64,000 nucleotides of DNA from UBA4582 sp047629195 (lineage in GTDB: Bacteria > Pseudomonadota > Gammaproteobacteria > Pseudomonadales > Azotimanducaceae): the NCBI GenBank assembly GCA_047629195.1, contig JBLHWY010000003.1:41759-105758 (forward strand). The letters run 5' to 3'. Shown here piece after piece: positions 16,382 to 25,173 of this stretch (the first letter of the stretch is position 1; each line of letters opens with the position of its first letter). The notes beneath the pieces are model-generated. The model was not told the DNA's origin, ran no database searches, and was given only the letters and a program-made list of their open reading frames with translations. Both the position numbers and the translations under genes were made by a program.

Positions 16382-17359
16382 ATGCGGTTTATTATTTATG
16401 GTGCAGGAGCGGTTGGCGGCACAATCGGTGCTGAGTTGTTTGGCCATGGTCATGAGGTATTGCTAATCGCACGTGGCGCTCACTATGAAGCGATCAAAAA
16501 AAGTGGTTTGATTTTTAATACACCTGGGGGTTCCCGTACGCTGCAGATTCCTGTTGTGAGTCATCCTGATCAAATAACTTTCTGTGAAAGCGACGTGGTT
16601 ATTCTCACGGTTAAAAGTCAGCACACGTCTGCCACACTACAGGATTTGTTAGCAGCGGCGGGGCCCGATATACCGCTGGTTTGTTGTCAAAACGGCGTGA
16701 ATAATGAGCGTGAAGCGCTTCGGTTATTCACACATGTATACGCAATGGTTGTCATGTTACCTGCAAACCACCTTGAGCCTGGTGTTGTTGAGTGCAACAG
16801 CGCCAATAAGTCAGGGATACTGGACGCAGGTTGTTATCCCAGCGGTACTGACGATACCATCACAAAAGTTACGCAGGCGCTTGATGACGCTAATTTTTCA
16901 GCGCGTGCGGACGTCTCAATGATGCGTTGGAAATATAAAAAGCTACTGAGTAATATCAATAATTCATTACAAGCAGTCTGCAAAATGGACGCGGATACGG
17001 ACGGTATTTCGAAGATGTTATTTGAGGAAGCCAGTGCGGTTTTCACCGCGGCAGGTATTGCCCTCGTTAGCTTCGAGGAGGAAAAGCAGCGATATGGCGA
17101 TTTGATTCGAATAAGGCCCATTGCTGGCAAGCGTCGTGCTGGTAGTTCGTCGTGGCAAAGCTTGGCAAATGGTAAAGGCGATATCGAGAGTGACTATTTA
17201 AATGGAGAAATCACCTTGCTCGGTCGTCTTCATGGCATCGCAACCCCGGCTAATACCGTGCTACAGAACTTAGCAACACTGGCAGCCAGAAAAGGTTCTA
17301 AACCTGGGATGTACACTCCTGCAGAAATACTTAGTTTGATAGATGAACGACGTGAGTAA
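16382..17359 (+). CDS. Ketopantoate reductase family (ApbA/PanE-like) dehydrogenase
   Basis: A 325-residue NAD(P)H-dependent 2-oxoacid reductase-like enzyme. The N-terminal Rossmann motif is IIYGAGAVGGTIGAEL, then DVVILTVKSQHT, CCQNGVNNE and the catalytic-region KYKKLLSNINNSLQAV (lysine and asparagine typical of 2-dehydropantoate reductases). ADTDGISKMLFEEA lies at the domain junction. Because it sits 18 bases before an iron-type alcohol dehydrogenase in a probable two-gene operon, away from pantothenate genes, a catabolic 2-oxoacid substrate is as likely as pantoate synthesis. I give no gene symbol for that reason. Confidence 0.92.
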   Translation: MRFIIYGAGAVGGTIGAELFGHGHEVLLIARGAHYEAIKKSGLIFNTPGGSRTLQIPVVSHPDQITFCESDVVILTVKSQHTSATLQDLLAAAGPDIPLVCCQNGVNNEREALRLFTHVYAMVVMLPANHLEPGVVECNSANKSGILDAGCYPSGTDDTITKVTQALDDANFSARADVSMMRWKYKKLLSNINNSLQAVCKMDADTDGISKMLFEEASAVFTAAGIALVSFEEEKQRYGDLIRIRPIAGKRRAGSSSWQSLANGKGDIESDYLNGEITLLGRLHGIATPANTVLQNLATLAARKGSKPGMYTPAEILSLIDERRE

Positions 17360-17377
17360 TCCAAGGAGCGAATTGAT

Positions 17378-18544
17378 ATGAATGCTAATTGGAATTATCC
17401 CACTCAGGTTTTGGTTGGTGCTGGCCGTATTTCGGAGCTGCCGAGGGTTTGCTTTGAGAACGGTATTCGTCACCCATTGCTGGTGACTGACCCGGGTCTC
17501 GCGAGCTTGCCCTTGGTGCAGGATGTTTTGTCACATTGTCGAGCAGAGGGTCTGGATATTGAGTGTTTTAGTCACATCAAGCCGAATCCTACTGGCGCTA
17601 ATATTGAGGATGGAATTGCTGCGTTTAAACAGGGTGTTCATGATGGCGTTATAGCAATGGGCGGCGGTAGCGGACTTGATGCAGGCAAAGCAATCGCTGT
17701 GACGGCTAATCAAAGTTGTTCATTTTGGGATTTGGAAGATATTGGTGACAATTGGCAGAAGGCTGATGCTGAAAAAATAGCCCCGCTTATCGGCATCCCC
17801 ACAACAGCTGGTACGGGTTCAGAGGTCGGTCGAGCTGCATTGATCGTAAATGAGGCTGAGCAAAGAAAAGTCATTATTTTTCATCCAGCAATGATGCCGG
17901 GGCACGTCATTCTTGATCCGGAACTTACTGTGGGATTGCCGCCATTGCTAACAGCGGCGACTGGTATGGATGCTTTGTCACATAGCCTGGAGGCTTACTG
18001 CTCGTTGTCTTATCACCCGATGGCTGAAGGTATTGCCGTCGAAGGTATTCGGATAGTGAAGGAGTTTCTACCGACAGCAGTGAAACAGGGGGGTAACATC
18101 GATGCGAGGATGAATATGTTGGTTGCTTCAACGATGGGTGCGACTTCGTTTCAGCGCGGCTTAGGTGCGATGCACGCCTTGGCGCACCCGCTGGGCGCGC
18201 TGTTTGATGCTCACCATGGTATGTTAAATGCTGTTTTGATGCCCTATGTGTTGAAAGCAAATTTTTCAGCGATAGCGCCAATTATCCCTCGGCTGGCAAA
18301 GTATCTTGACCTTGAGCCAGATTTTGAAGCTTTTATGAACTGGGTACTTTCGCTCCGCTTAGAAGTAGGTATACCTAACAGTCTTGATGATGTGATTGAT
18401 TTTGGTGGTGAGAAGCCTGCAGTTGATTTGAACGTTATCAGCAGGATGGCCACGGAAGACCCTTCCGCTGGAACTAATCCTATTCAATTTGAGCCTGCTC
18501 AATACCTAAAGATTCTCGAAGATAGCATTTATGGCAGGCTCTAG
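17378..18544 (+). CDS. Iron-containing alcohol dehydrogenase
   Basis: A 388-residue group III alcohol dehydrogenase, cytoplasmic. NAD-binding AMGGGSGLDAGKAIA is followed by IPTTAGTGSEVGRAALI. The metal site is the Asp and His in TGMDALSHSLEAY and the two histidine positions in AMHALAHPLGALFDAHHG. A strong AAGGAG precedes the ATG by about nine bases. It is the second gene of an operon with the ketopantoate-reductase-like enzyme; together they could interconvert hydroxy and oxo forms of one metabolite. Length and motifs are complete; the substrate is unknown. Confidence 0.94.
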   Translation: MNANWNYPTQVLVGAGRISELPRVCFENGIRHPLLVTDPGLASLPLVQDVLSHCRAEGLDIECFSHIKPNPTGANIEDGIAAFKQGVHDGVIAMGGGSGLDAGKAIAVTANQSCSFWDLEDIGDNWQKADAEKIAPLIGIPTTAGTGSEVGRAALIVNEAEQRKVIIFHPAMMPGHVILDPELTVGLPPLLTAATGMDALSHSLEAYCSLSYHPMAEGIAVEGIRIVKEFLPTAVKQGGNIDARMNMLVASTMGATSFQRGLGAMHALAHPLGALFDAHHGMLNAVLMPYVLKANFSAIAPIIPRLAKYLDLEPDFEAFMNWVLSLRLEVGIPNSLDDVIDFGGEKPAVDLNVISRMATEDPSAGTNPIQFEPAQYLKILEDSIYGRL

Positions 18545-18812
18545 TTGCTGAAGGTCTAGCGCTAAAAACGTGTAGTTCCGGTGCTTTTTTCAAGCGCTAA
18601 AGCAGTGTTTTTTCATGCGGGCAGCTGTTTCGGTGCTTCGAAAATCGAATTCAATTGACTTGGTTCTCTGCGGCTCTAAACTACTGGCCAGCTTGAAATG
18701 CCCAACTTGCTACTAGTCTTGTCGAAATACAACTCGATATCTCTACGTTTATAGCAATTATTTCCCGCCTTAAGCCTGCTTCTTTTAGGCAGAATCTTTG
18801 ATTAGAGGTTAC
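18545..18812. other. Longest non-coding gap (268 bases)
   Basis: No open reading frame of note. It holds AGCGCT-containing repeats at 18557-18564 and 18593-18599 with T-runs between and after them, a weak candidate for the end of the upstream transcript, and the promoter-like boxes listed separately. Confidence 0.5.
18655..18682 (+). promoter_or_regulatory. Candidate sigma-70 promoter for the Cys-repeat protein operon
   Basis: TTGACT (18655-18660), 16 bases, then TAAACT (18677-18682): five and four matches to the -35 and -10 consensus. It would leave an untranslated leader of about 120 bases before the ATG at 18813. Seen by eye only. Confidence 0.35.
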
Positions 18813-19778
18813 ATGATGTCGTTTGCTGTCCGAGCAAAAGAAAGTTCATTTTTTTTGATCCTGTCTTTTTTGCCTGCTTTTCTCTTCGCTGGTTCGCTGT
18901 ATGGAGAATCGACACAGACAGAGGTTGAAGCGATACCCGCGAATGCATATCAGGTGGATGAGCGAGGTAGATTCGGTTGGAAATGTAACCATGGCTTCGC
19001 TGAGAAAGAGAAAAGTTGTGTCGAAATCATCATTCCACTTAATGCCTTTCTCAAAGACTACAGCTATGGCGGGGCAGCAGCGTGGAAGTGCGCTAGGGGC
19101 TTTGCGCAGTTGGAGAATGTCTGTGAAGCCATTGTCGTACCTCAAAACGGTTATCTTGCAGGTACTGCGAGGTTGTCCGGTTGGAAGTGTGAACGCGGAT
19201 ATGCAAAATCTTCAGTCGGCTGTATCAAAATGGAGATTCCGGCGAATGGTTATCTGGTCGAAGGTACCTTCGAAACGAATTGGGATTGCGAGCGCGGCTA
19301 TGAAAAAAGAGAGTACGCATGTGAGCCTGTTGTTATCCCTGAAAATGCTTACTACGTTGACTCTCACAGTGGTTCGAATTGGAAATGTTCGCGGGGCTAC
19401 CGTACGACAAATCAGTCCTGCATTGAAATAGTAATTCCTGAGAATGGTTATTTGTCGCAGTCTGGGATGAGTCGCGCCCGAGGCTGGGACTGTGGCAGAG
19501 GTTTTTTGCCATCAGAGGGCAGTTGTATTGAGATTGTTGTGCCGGAAAATGGTTATATATCAGCGACTGGGAGGCTACCTGGCTGGGAATGCGATAGAGG
19601 TTATAGCCGAGCTGGGTCCGCCTGCGAAAAGATTGAATTACCCGAGAATAGCTATCTGAAAGAATCCGGTAAAGAGTGGGCGTGTCAAAAGCCGTTCAAG
19701 AAAGATAGGCAAAATTGTATGTCGGCAACGCCACTCTCAAGTATTTACAAACACAAGAATTTAACTAGGCAAACATAA
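18813..19778 (+). CDS. Secreted protein of eight two-cysteine repeats
   Basis: A 321-residue protein with a signal peptide (FFLILSFLPAFLFAGSLYG) followed by eight tandem units of 31-36 residues. Each follows the pattern (I/V)P.N.Y(L).....W.C.RGY.....C, giving two cysteines per unit and sixteen in all, probably one disulfide per unit. The last unit is more divergent (WACQKPF). I chose ATG 18813 because AGAGG (18803-18807) lies five bases before it; an upstream TTG at 18798 is less likely. Its stop overlaps the next start (TAATG), so the two genes are coupled. Function unknown; an extracellular binding or surface role is inference from the disulfide-repeat architecture. Confidence 0.88.
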   Translation: MMSFAVRAKESSFFLILSFLPAFLFAGSLYGESTQTEVEAIPANAYQVDERGRFGWKCNHGFAEKEKSCVEIIIPLNAFLKDYSYGGAAAWKCARGFAQLENVCEAIVVPQNGYLAGTARLSGWKCERGYAKSSVGCIKMEIPANGYLVEGTFETNWDCERGYEKREYACEPVVIPENAYYVDSHSGSNWKCSRGYRTTNQSCIEIVIPENGYLSQSGMSRARGWDCGRGFLPSEGSCIEIVVPENGYISATGRLPGWECDRGYSRAGSACEKIELPENSYLKESGKEWACQKPFKKDRQNCMSATPLSSIYKHKNLTRQT

Positions 19779-20173
19779 TGGCTGAAGCAACAAATATTAA
19801 AATCATCGGTTTCGATGAAGAGCGGCCGCCCATGATGCAGACGAGGCCGTGTGTTGATCTCATCTTTCAATTGGATCAGGAAGCGCAACCTGAATGGTGC
19901 AAACATTTCTCCGATGTTTGCGGTAAGACCCCGTATCCCATTGTTATCGATCCTGAGTTTGGGCTTTTTATCGAAACCTGGGTAAGGAAGCCGAATGAAA
20001 TAGGCGCGATGTTAGATTCTGTCAAAAAGTTTGTGGCTGCCTGTAATGTGAGCTACGACGAACTTTTACGACAGAGGAGAATGGTTGTCCATGTTGATTC
20101 TCCGGATGCCGTCCTTAGTCCTGAACAAATAGCCCTGAACGATATTGTTTCTAATCTTAACTTCGATAGTTAA
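19778..20173 (+). CDS. Small unknown protein coupled to the Cys-repeat gene
   Basis: A 131-residue protein without signal peptide or membrane segment, so apparently cytoplasmic. The ATG shares a base with the TAA of the repeat-protein gene (TAATG at 19776-19780). The sequence has a mixed alpha/beta look: TRPCVDLIFQLDQEAQPEW, then YPIVIDPEFGLFIETWVRKP, then a helix DSVKKFVAAC and an acidic end. I do not recognise the family. Tight coupling to a secreted protein suggests a shared pathway, although the two should end up in different compartments. Confidence 0.75.
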   Translation: MAEATNIKIIGFDEERPPMMQTRPCVDLIFQLDQEAQPEWCKHFSDVCGKTPYPIVIDPEFGLFIETWVRKPNEIGAMLDSVKKFVAACNVSYDELLRQRRMVVHVDSPDAVLSPEQIALNDIVSNLNFDS

Positions 20174-20196
20174 TAGATAATATTGCTGCTCATATT

Positions 20197-21033
20197 TTAG
20201 CTCATGTCAAAACCGCGCGCTTTTAAATAGGCAAGGAATCCTGCGCGATGCGGGATTGAATATTGGCGGGTTTTGTCTTCAGACCACCCGTAAAATTCAG
20301 CGATACCAAAACGATCGGTTTCCTTTTGAGCTTTTTCTGGAATGCTGAATCGCTCATCACGGTTGTGGTCATATTCGTCAATTTGTTCTGCGCGAGCAGA
20401 TGCATCATAACGTTCCCGATGAACTGTGAGTGATTGCGGAAGGCGCATGCTCACGAAGCCTTCCCGCGCGGGATAGCCAACACACAACCCGGCAATAGGA
20501 AATACTAGGTCAGGAAGTTCCAGTAGCTCTGACAGCGCTTCGATGTGTGAACGCACTTCGCTGATAGGGCAACAGCCAAGGCCTACGGATTCTGCAGCCA
20601 TGGTAAATGTTTGCATCACGAGACCTGCATCAATCGCAGAATTCATAAATTGATCTACATTGTCGTTAGGAAATGGCTTGTGACGCATCTCTGCTGCGAT
20701 ACGAATTCGGCTGTGGTCGGCGCAGAAAACCAAAAACCGGGGCGCCTGTGTAATCCAGGGCATTGAAGGAATCCAGCTACCTATTAGTTCTCGGCTAGCA
20801 GGATCATCAACGATAACCACTGATGCCTGCTGCAAATCAGACTTTGAGCTTGCGGACAATCCACACGCGATAAGCACTTCGAGTAAATCGTTTTCAACTA
20901 CCTGATCGGTGTATTGACGATGCGTGCGGCGTTCGAGAATTGAAGCCAATGCCCCTTCAGCAGGCATTAGGGTACCAACATTCGTTGGCGTGCCGAATCG
21001 AGTTTCAATTAGGTCTGCAATGCTTTTGGACAT
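20197..21033 (-). CDS. Nitroreductase family protein (NfsA/FRP-like)
   Basis: A 278-residue FMN flavoprotein of the larger NfsA/FRP type. Visible: ILERRTHRQYTDQVVEND (FMN-binding Arg cluster), CGLSASSKSDLQQASVVIV, DAGLVMQTFTMAAESVGLGC, CCPISEVRSHIEALSELLEL, FPIAGLCVGYPAREG, and a C-terminal extension with FGIAEFYGWSEDKTRQY that in relatives packs over the partner subunit. It converges with the unknown gene at 19778-20173, with 23 bases between their ends and no obvious terminator hairpin. Reduction of nitro or quinone compounds is the family role; the actual substrate is not visible. Confidence 0.92.
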   Translation of the reverse strand: MSKSIADLIETRFGTPTNVGTLMPAEGALASILERRTHRQYTDQVVENDLLEVLIACGLSASSKSDLQQASVVIVDDPASRELIGSWIPSMPWITQAPRFLVFCADHSRIRIAAEMRHKPFPNDNVDQFMNSAIDAGLVMQTFTMAAESVGLGCCPISEVRSHIEALSELLELPDLVFPIAGLCVGYPAREGFVSMRLPQSLTVHRERYDASARAEQIDEYDHNRDERFSIPEKAQKETDRFGIAEFYGWSEDKTRQYSIPHRAGFLAYLKARGFDMS

Positions 21034-21120
21034 GTATGGCTCACGGTTGTAGGAGTTTGAGTGTGTGTATTGTGAGGCTAAACTTGGCGGGTGCCAACTA
21101 ATAAGGTGTCTAATAAGCTT

Positions 21121-22803
21121 CTAATAAGTGACGGGACCACCCGGTAGGATAACCCCTACCTTGTCAGCGTAGGCATACCATTCCTTTATCAGCGTGTTGG
21201 TGGTTGCTGGGTGAAGACTGGCGAGATCATGCTGTTCGCCGGGGTCCTTAGATAAATCATACAGCTGCCATTCATTGGTGCCATATGGCTCGGCCTGTAA
21301 CAATAATTTCCACTTACCCTGCTGGACGCCGCGCCTGCCGAAGGTTTCGAAGGCGATGGCCTCGTTGGCAAGGTAAGGCGAATCTCCCCCCTGCCAGCGT
21401 GTTAGTAAGGATCTGCCCATCATAGATGTTGGCTTTTCTCCACCGGCTAATTCTATGAATGTGGGTGCAAGATCCATGACTCTGAAATAGCTGTCATCTA
21501 TAGCAGCGTCTACCGAAGTGCTGGCCGATATTTGCTGTTGATTTGTCGTTAGGTAGGGTTTCGGCAATTTAATGAACGCAGGTACGCGAATACCACCTTC
21601 GGAAACTTTGCTTTTAGATCCTCTAAATGGCGCCGCTGTGGCCCGTGCCCAAGAAGGGCCCAGGCTTGTGTAGGAGTTCCGAGTACCGATTGACGGAACG
21701 GAATTATCAAAGTTAGCTGGGATCCACTGCGGATTAGTTGAATAGTTTTCCATTTCGTGGCCTTCTGCGCCATTGTCAGAAAGAAAAACAATGAGTGTGT
21801 TTTCCAGCTTGCCGCTCCTGTTAAGCTCTGAAATCACACGACCAATATTCTCATCCATGCGATCAACCATCGCGGCGTATGTTTCCATTTTGGCTTGAGC
21901 TGTTTGCTTCTCCGCTTCACTCAAGGTATTCCAGGGCTTCATGCCGGCCTCGAAATCGACAGCTGCCGCATCTGCTGGTACAACACCGGCCTGCTTCGCT
22001 CCGAGCATTCGTTTTCTTCGAAGTGCATCCCAGCCGTCTTTGTATTGTTCACGATATTTCTCGATGGAAGCAGTAGGCGCTTGTAGCGGCCAATGCGGGG
22101 CTGTATAGCCAAGGTAGGCAAAAAAAGGCTGGCCCTCGGGCGTTGCGTCAATATAAGAAAGTACTTTGTCCGTCATGTAGTCGGACGAATAAAAATCATC
22201 CGGTAGCGCTGCAGGTAGGTCATCTTCTAACCATCGAGCTTTCTTGTGCGACTCGAAAAGGGGTGTGTCATCGAAGTGGCCGCCACCGCCTTGGATTAGG
22301 ACAAAACTATTGTCAAAGCCTCGTGCATTCGCCAGTGCGTCAGGTTCGTGGCCGACATGCCATTTGGCAGAGGCCATCGTGCGATAACCCAGTTCCGACA
22401 AGTGCTCGGCTATTGTTGGCACTCCTGCCAGTATTCGGTTTTGGTAGGCCTGACTCTGTTTTTGTTCCTCAGTGTGAATACCGCCCTGTGAACCCATCCC
22501 GGCTAGATGATTATCTGTGCCTGTTAACAGCATGGCTCGCGTTGGCGCGCAGCTCGGTCCGGTGTGAAAGTTGGTTAGGCGCAAGCCGCTATTCGCGAGT
22601 TTATCTAGGTTAGGCGTCTTAATTTCACCGCCAAAGGCGCCCATATCCGTATATCCGAGATCGTCGGCGACGATAAGTAGGATATTCGGTAGCGCTGCTG
22701 TTTGCGTGTCAGTTTGTTCCGGTTGTGTATCGCATCCCGTCAGGAAAATTAAAACCATGAGAGCACAGATAGTCCGCCGTGTTTTATGCATATTGCGTTC
22801 CAT
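21121..22803 (-). CDS. Lipoprotein sulfatase (arylsulfatase family)
   Basis: A 560-residue formylglycine-dependent sulfatase, exported and lipid-anchored. A lipobox LTGC (Cys24) follows the hydrophobic stretch of the signal peptide. The active site is SCAPTRAMLLTG with Cys85 in the C-x-P-x-R motif that a maturation enzyme converts to formylglycine. Metal-binding ADDLGYTDMG (Asp47, Asp48) and VFLSDNGAEGHE are also present. The long chain, including GGIRVPAFIKLP, fits the arylsulfatase subgroup that cleaves sulfate monoesters. No anaerobic sulfatase-maturase gene is next to it. It lies 75 bases behind the acylase gene and may belong to the same leftward transcript. Confidence 0.94.
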   Translation of the reverse strand: MERNMHKTRRTICALMVLIFLTGCDTQPEQTDTQTAALPNILLIVADDLGYTDMGAFGGEIKTPNLDKLANSGLRLTNFHTGPSCAPTRAMLLTGTDNHLAGMGSQGGIHTEEQKQSQAYQNRILAGVPTIAEHLSELGYRTMASAKWHVGHEPDALANARGFDNSFVLIQGGGGHFDDTPLFESHKKARWLEDDLPAALPDDFYSSDYMTDKVLSYIDATPEGQPFFAYLGYTAPHWPLQAPTASIEKYREQYKDGWDALRRKRMLGAKQAGVVPADAAAVDFEAGMKPWNTLSEAEKQTAQAKMETYAAMVDRMDENIGRVISELNRSGKLENTLIVFLSDNGAEGHEMENYSTNPQWIPANFDNSVPSIGTRNSYTSLGPSWARATAAPFRGSKSKVSEGGIRVPAFIKLPKPYLTTNQQQISASTSVDAAIDDSYFRVMDLAPTFIELAGGEKPTSMMGRSLLTRWQGGDSPYLANEAIAFETFGRRGVQQGKWKLLLQAEPYGTNEWQLYDLSKDPGEQHDLASLHPATTNTLIKEWYAYADKVGVILPGGPVTY

Positions 22804-22878
22804 CGTATCTTTCTCTCTTCTGGGCTGGATGAGGTGTTTCCTACATTGAACTTTGTGGATGTCTACATGCCGAATTTT

Positions 22879-25152
22879 CTATAATTCGTATTGATATCGT
22901 CTGGCCACATCAATTTCTGCTTTTATCAACGACATGTCATAGAAACGACCATGTAGCCACGCTTCGTAATGATCGGAGATGTTTTCACTGTCAGGTCGGC
23001 CGCTATTACCACCTGCGATGACAAATTTAAAGCGCATCGGGTCTGCCATATCGACTACCCAACGGAATGCAGGGCCATGGTATACCTCTTGCTCGATGGT
23101 GCCTTTCTGCGGTGGATTGTGCATTGTCATGGCAAGTGTCGTTGGACTGCCGCCGATAGGGTCCAGCCCGACCTCCATATGTTTCCAAGGTGCATGCTTT
23201 CTTAACGAGTGACCAAATCTGATTTGGTGGATCTTGCCCCATGACCAGTCGTCGCCATAGCTGGATTGCAGCCGATTCACTATCTCAATAACATCTTCAC
23301 AGATTATTTCGTCCAAGGTATTCCTGTGTTGGAGCCAGGGCGAACCTTCAAACATAAAGTCCTGAATCGAAAAACGGTTTAGTGATGGCGCGACACTAGC
23401 AAGTGTACTCAACAGGGGGTTTTTCCCCAGAACAGTCTTCATAAATCGAAGGTGTGAGCGCTTTTCCAGCAAGGGATAAAATATACAGGCGGCTTTGGAA
23501 TCGAGGCTTGCTTTGAAGTCCCAGTCCGATAACAGATTCCGCGCTAACACTAATTTTTCGTTGGCTGGTTGATAGCTCTTCAACAGGATGTTTTGTTGAT
23601 TTTCTAAAGTTTGGAGAATATCTGGGACTAGTTCGTTCGCCCTGAAATCGACCAAGTCGAGTTGCATTGCGGTGAAATAATCGGTAGTGAATTTTGACGT
23701 TTGCCCGGGCTGCAATTTTTCTTGAAGCAGCGCCTCAATTCTTCTGGCTCTGGTATCATGAGTCGGAAAGTTGTGGATTGGATACTGGCCAGATTGACCC
23801 ATGGTGTCGTTATTAGCCGTCAGGGTGTATCCCTCGGAGGGGTTAACTTGAACCAGCAGTTCTGAAGCTTTGCTTAACTCAAAGTGATATCTGGCATCAT
23901 CTCCAGGCAGTGGAACCATACCCGTGACGCCAGGTTCTTTGCCAAGTGACGGGCGAGTGCGTATTGTTGTCGCAATATACCGGTGCATATCATTGTGCCT
24001 ATCGACACATATGATGTTATTCACCAGCGGGCAAACATCGTTTTCAAACAACGCTTCGCCTAACTCTTTGCAGTTTTTCGCGAGCGGCATGAGCGCCAAG
24101 ACACCCGCAGATGAGGGTAAATCTCGCATCACCCAATCAAGAGACGTCGTGCTCTTTGGTTCGTTTGAATCAGTGATGCCGAGTGCATCAGTGATTGATT
24201 CGAGAATTGGACCGTGGGTAGATTCGGTTATTGAAAATGTTCGAGCTGTTTGGTTGGCAACGTCTACTGTGTAATTTTTGCTTTTCGTGGCCGGTTTACG
24301 TTCAACAAACACATCATAAGTATCGATAAACCCGGTCGTTAAACCCCAGCAGACGTCTCGGTTGTGGCCCATCATGAAATAAGGCACACCGGGGAAGCTT
24401 GCGCCAAAGGCATCCCAATCCGGCGTGCTCAAATGTGAATAAAAAAATGTATTTGGAATACTGTGGGGTTGGTGTGGGTCGGTGGCTAGCATTGGCAAGC
24501 CTGATGCAGATAGTTCACCTGATACCGCCCAATTGTTACTGCCGCTTAATCGCGTTTCATTCGGAAACAATAGTTTTGCCACATTAAGATCAATATCTAA
24601 TATTTCGTCTTTCAGTAGTTCCACGCATCTTGCGTCTTCTTCTGAGAATCGTAGAACATTGTTGCGAAAATATTCAACGCCATGTTCGGCCATGAGTTTG
24701 GCGAGGTAAATCTTCTCTAGCCATGTCTTGTGCTGGAACCAGCCGGTAAAACGATACCGCGACGCAACATCATGGCGGGTGTAATGTCTGGGTTGCGTGC
24801 CTGCTTTTTGAAATTCCGGTGGTACTTCGTCAAGGGAATCAACATAGGCATTTACGCCCTGAAGGTAAGCATCGACAATATAGTCGCCCGGTGACTCTGG
24901 CAGCTCGACAGCGGCAACGTTAAAAGCTTTGTGCATCAAATCCTGGGCGACATGTTTCTCACCCATTACGCTGGCTGCGGTGCCAGTTGCATAGAGATTG
25001 CTGAGGTGTAATTGCCAAAGCCGTTCGCTCGCACAGGCATAGCCCATACCTCGATAAGCATCTTCGACTGATTTGGCGAAAACGTGAGGAACGCCAATGT
25101 TATCCCAACATATTTCCAGGGGTGCCTGTGCTGCTGGGATTGAAAATTTCAT
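22879..25152 (-). CDS. Penicillin amidase family (Ntn-hydrolase) acylase
   Basis: A 757-residue acylase cleaving an amide bond between an acyl group and an amine, as in penicillin, cephalosporin or acyl-homoserine-lactone acylases. The precursor is expected to self-cleave before Ser205 in LSGSNNWAVSG, which becomes the N-terminal nucleophile. Other family marks: DNIGVPHVFAKSVEDAYRG, YMMGHNRDVCWGLTTGF (FMMGHNRD-type), and ANNDTMGQ. Unlike most of the family it has no signal peptide: GAGAGG sits just before the ATG, and the chain begins directly with MKFSIPAAQAPLEI. It starts 21 bases after the molybdenum hydroxylase large subunit, so an operon with those genes is likely. Confidence 0.92.
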   Translation of the reverse strand: MKFSIPAAQAPLEICWDNIGVPHVFAKSVEDAYRGMGYACASERLWQLHLSNLYATGTAASVMGEKHVAQDLMHKAFNVAAVELPESPGDYIVDAYLQGVNAYVDSLDEVPPEFQKAGTQPRHYTRHDVASRYRFTGWFQHKTWLEKIYLAKLMAEHGVEYFRNNVLRFSEEDARCVELLKDEILDIDLNVAKLLFPNETRLSGSNNWAVSGELSASGLPMLATDPHQPHSIPNTFFYSHLSTPDWDAFGASFPGVPYFMMGHNRDVCWGLTTGFIDTYDVFVERKPATKSKNYTVDVANQTARTFSITESTHGPILESITDALGITDSNEPKSTTSLDWVMRDLPSSAGVLALMPLAKNCKELGEALFENDVCPLVNNIICVDRHNDMHRYIATTIRTRPSLGKEPGVTGMVPLPGDDARYHFELSKASELLVQVNPSEGYTLTANNDTMGQSGQYPIHNFPTHDTRARRIEALLQEKLQPGQTSKFTTDYFTAMQLDLVDFRANELVPDILQTLENQQNILLKSYQPANEKLVLARNLLSDWDFKASLDSKAACIFYPLLEKRSHLRFMKTVLGKNPLLSTLASVAPSLNRFSIQDFMFEGSPWLQHRNTLDEIICEDVIEIVNRLQSSYGDDWSWGKIHQIRFGHSLRKHAPWKHMEVGLDPIGGSPTTLAMTMHNPPQKGTIEQEVYHGPAFRWVVDMADPMRFKFVIAGGNSGRPDSENISDHYEAWLHGRFYDMSLIKAEIDVARRYQYEL

Positions 25153-25173
25153 TGTGTTCCTCTCGGTTAGCTT

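Noticed and set aside
18545..18612. Rho-independent terminator from the AGCGCT repeats
   Set aside because: The arm sequence is self-complementary and short, and the T-runs are inside the loop or too far; support is too weak to list as a terminator.
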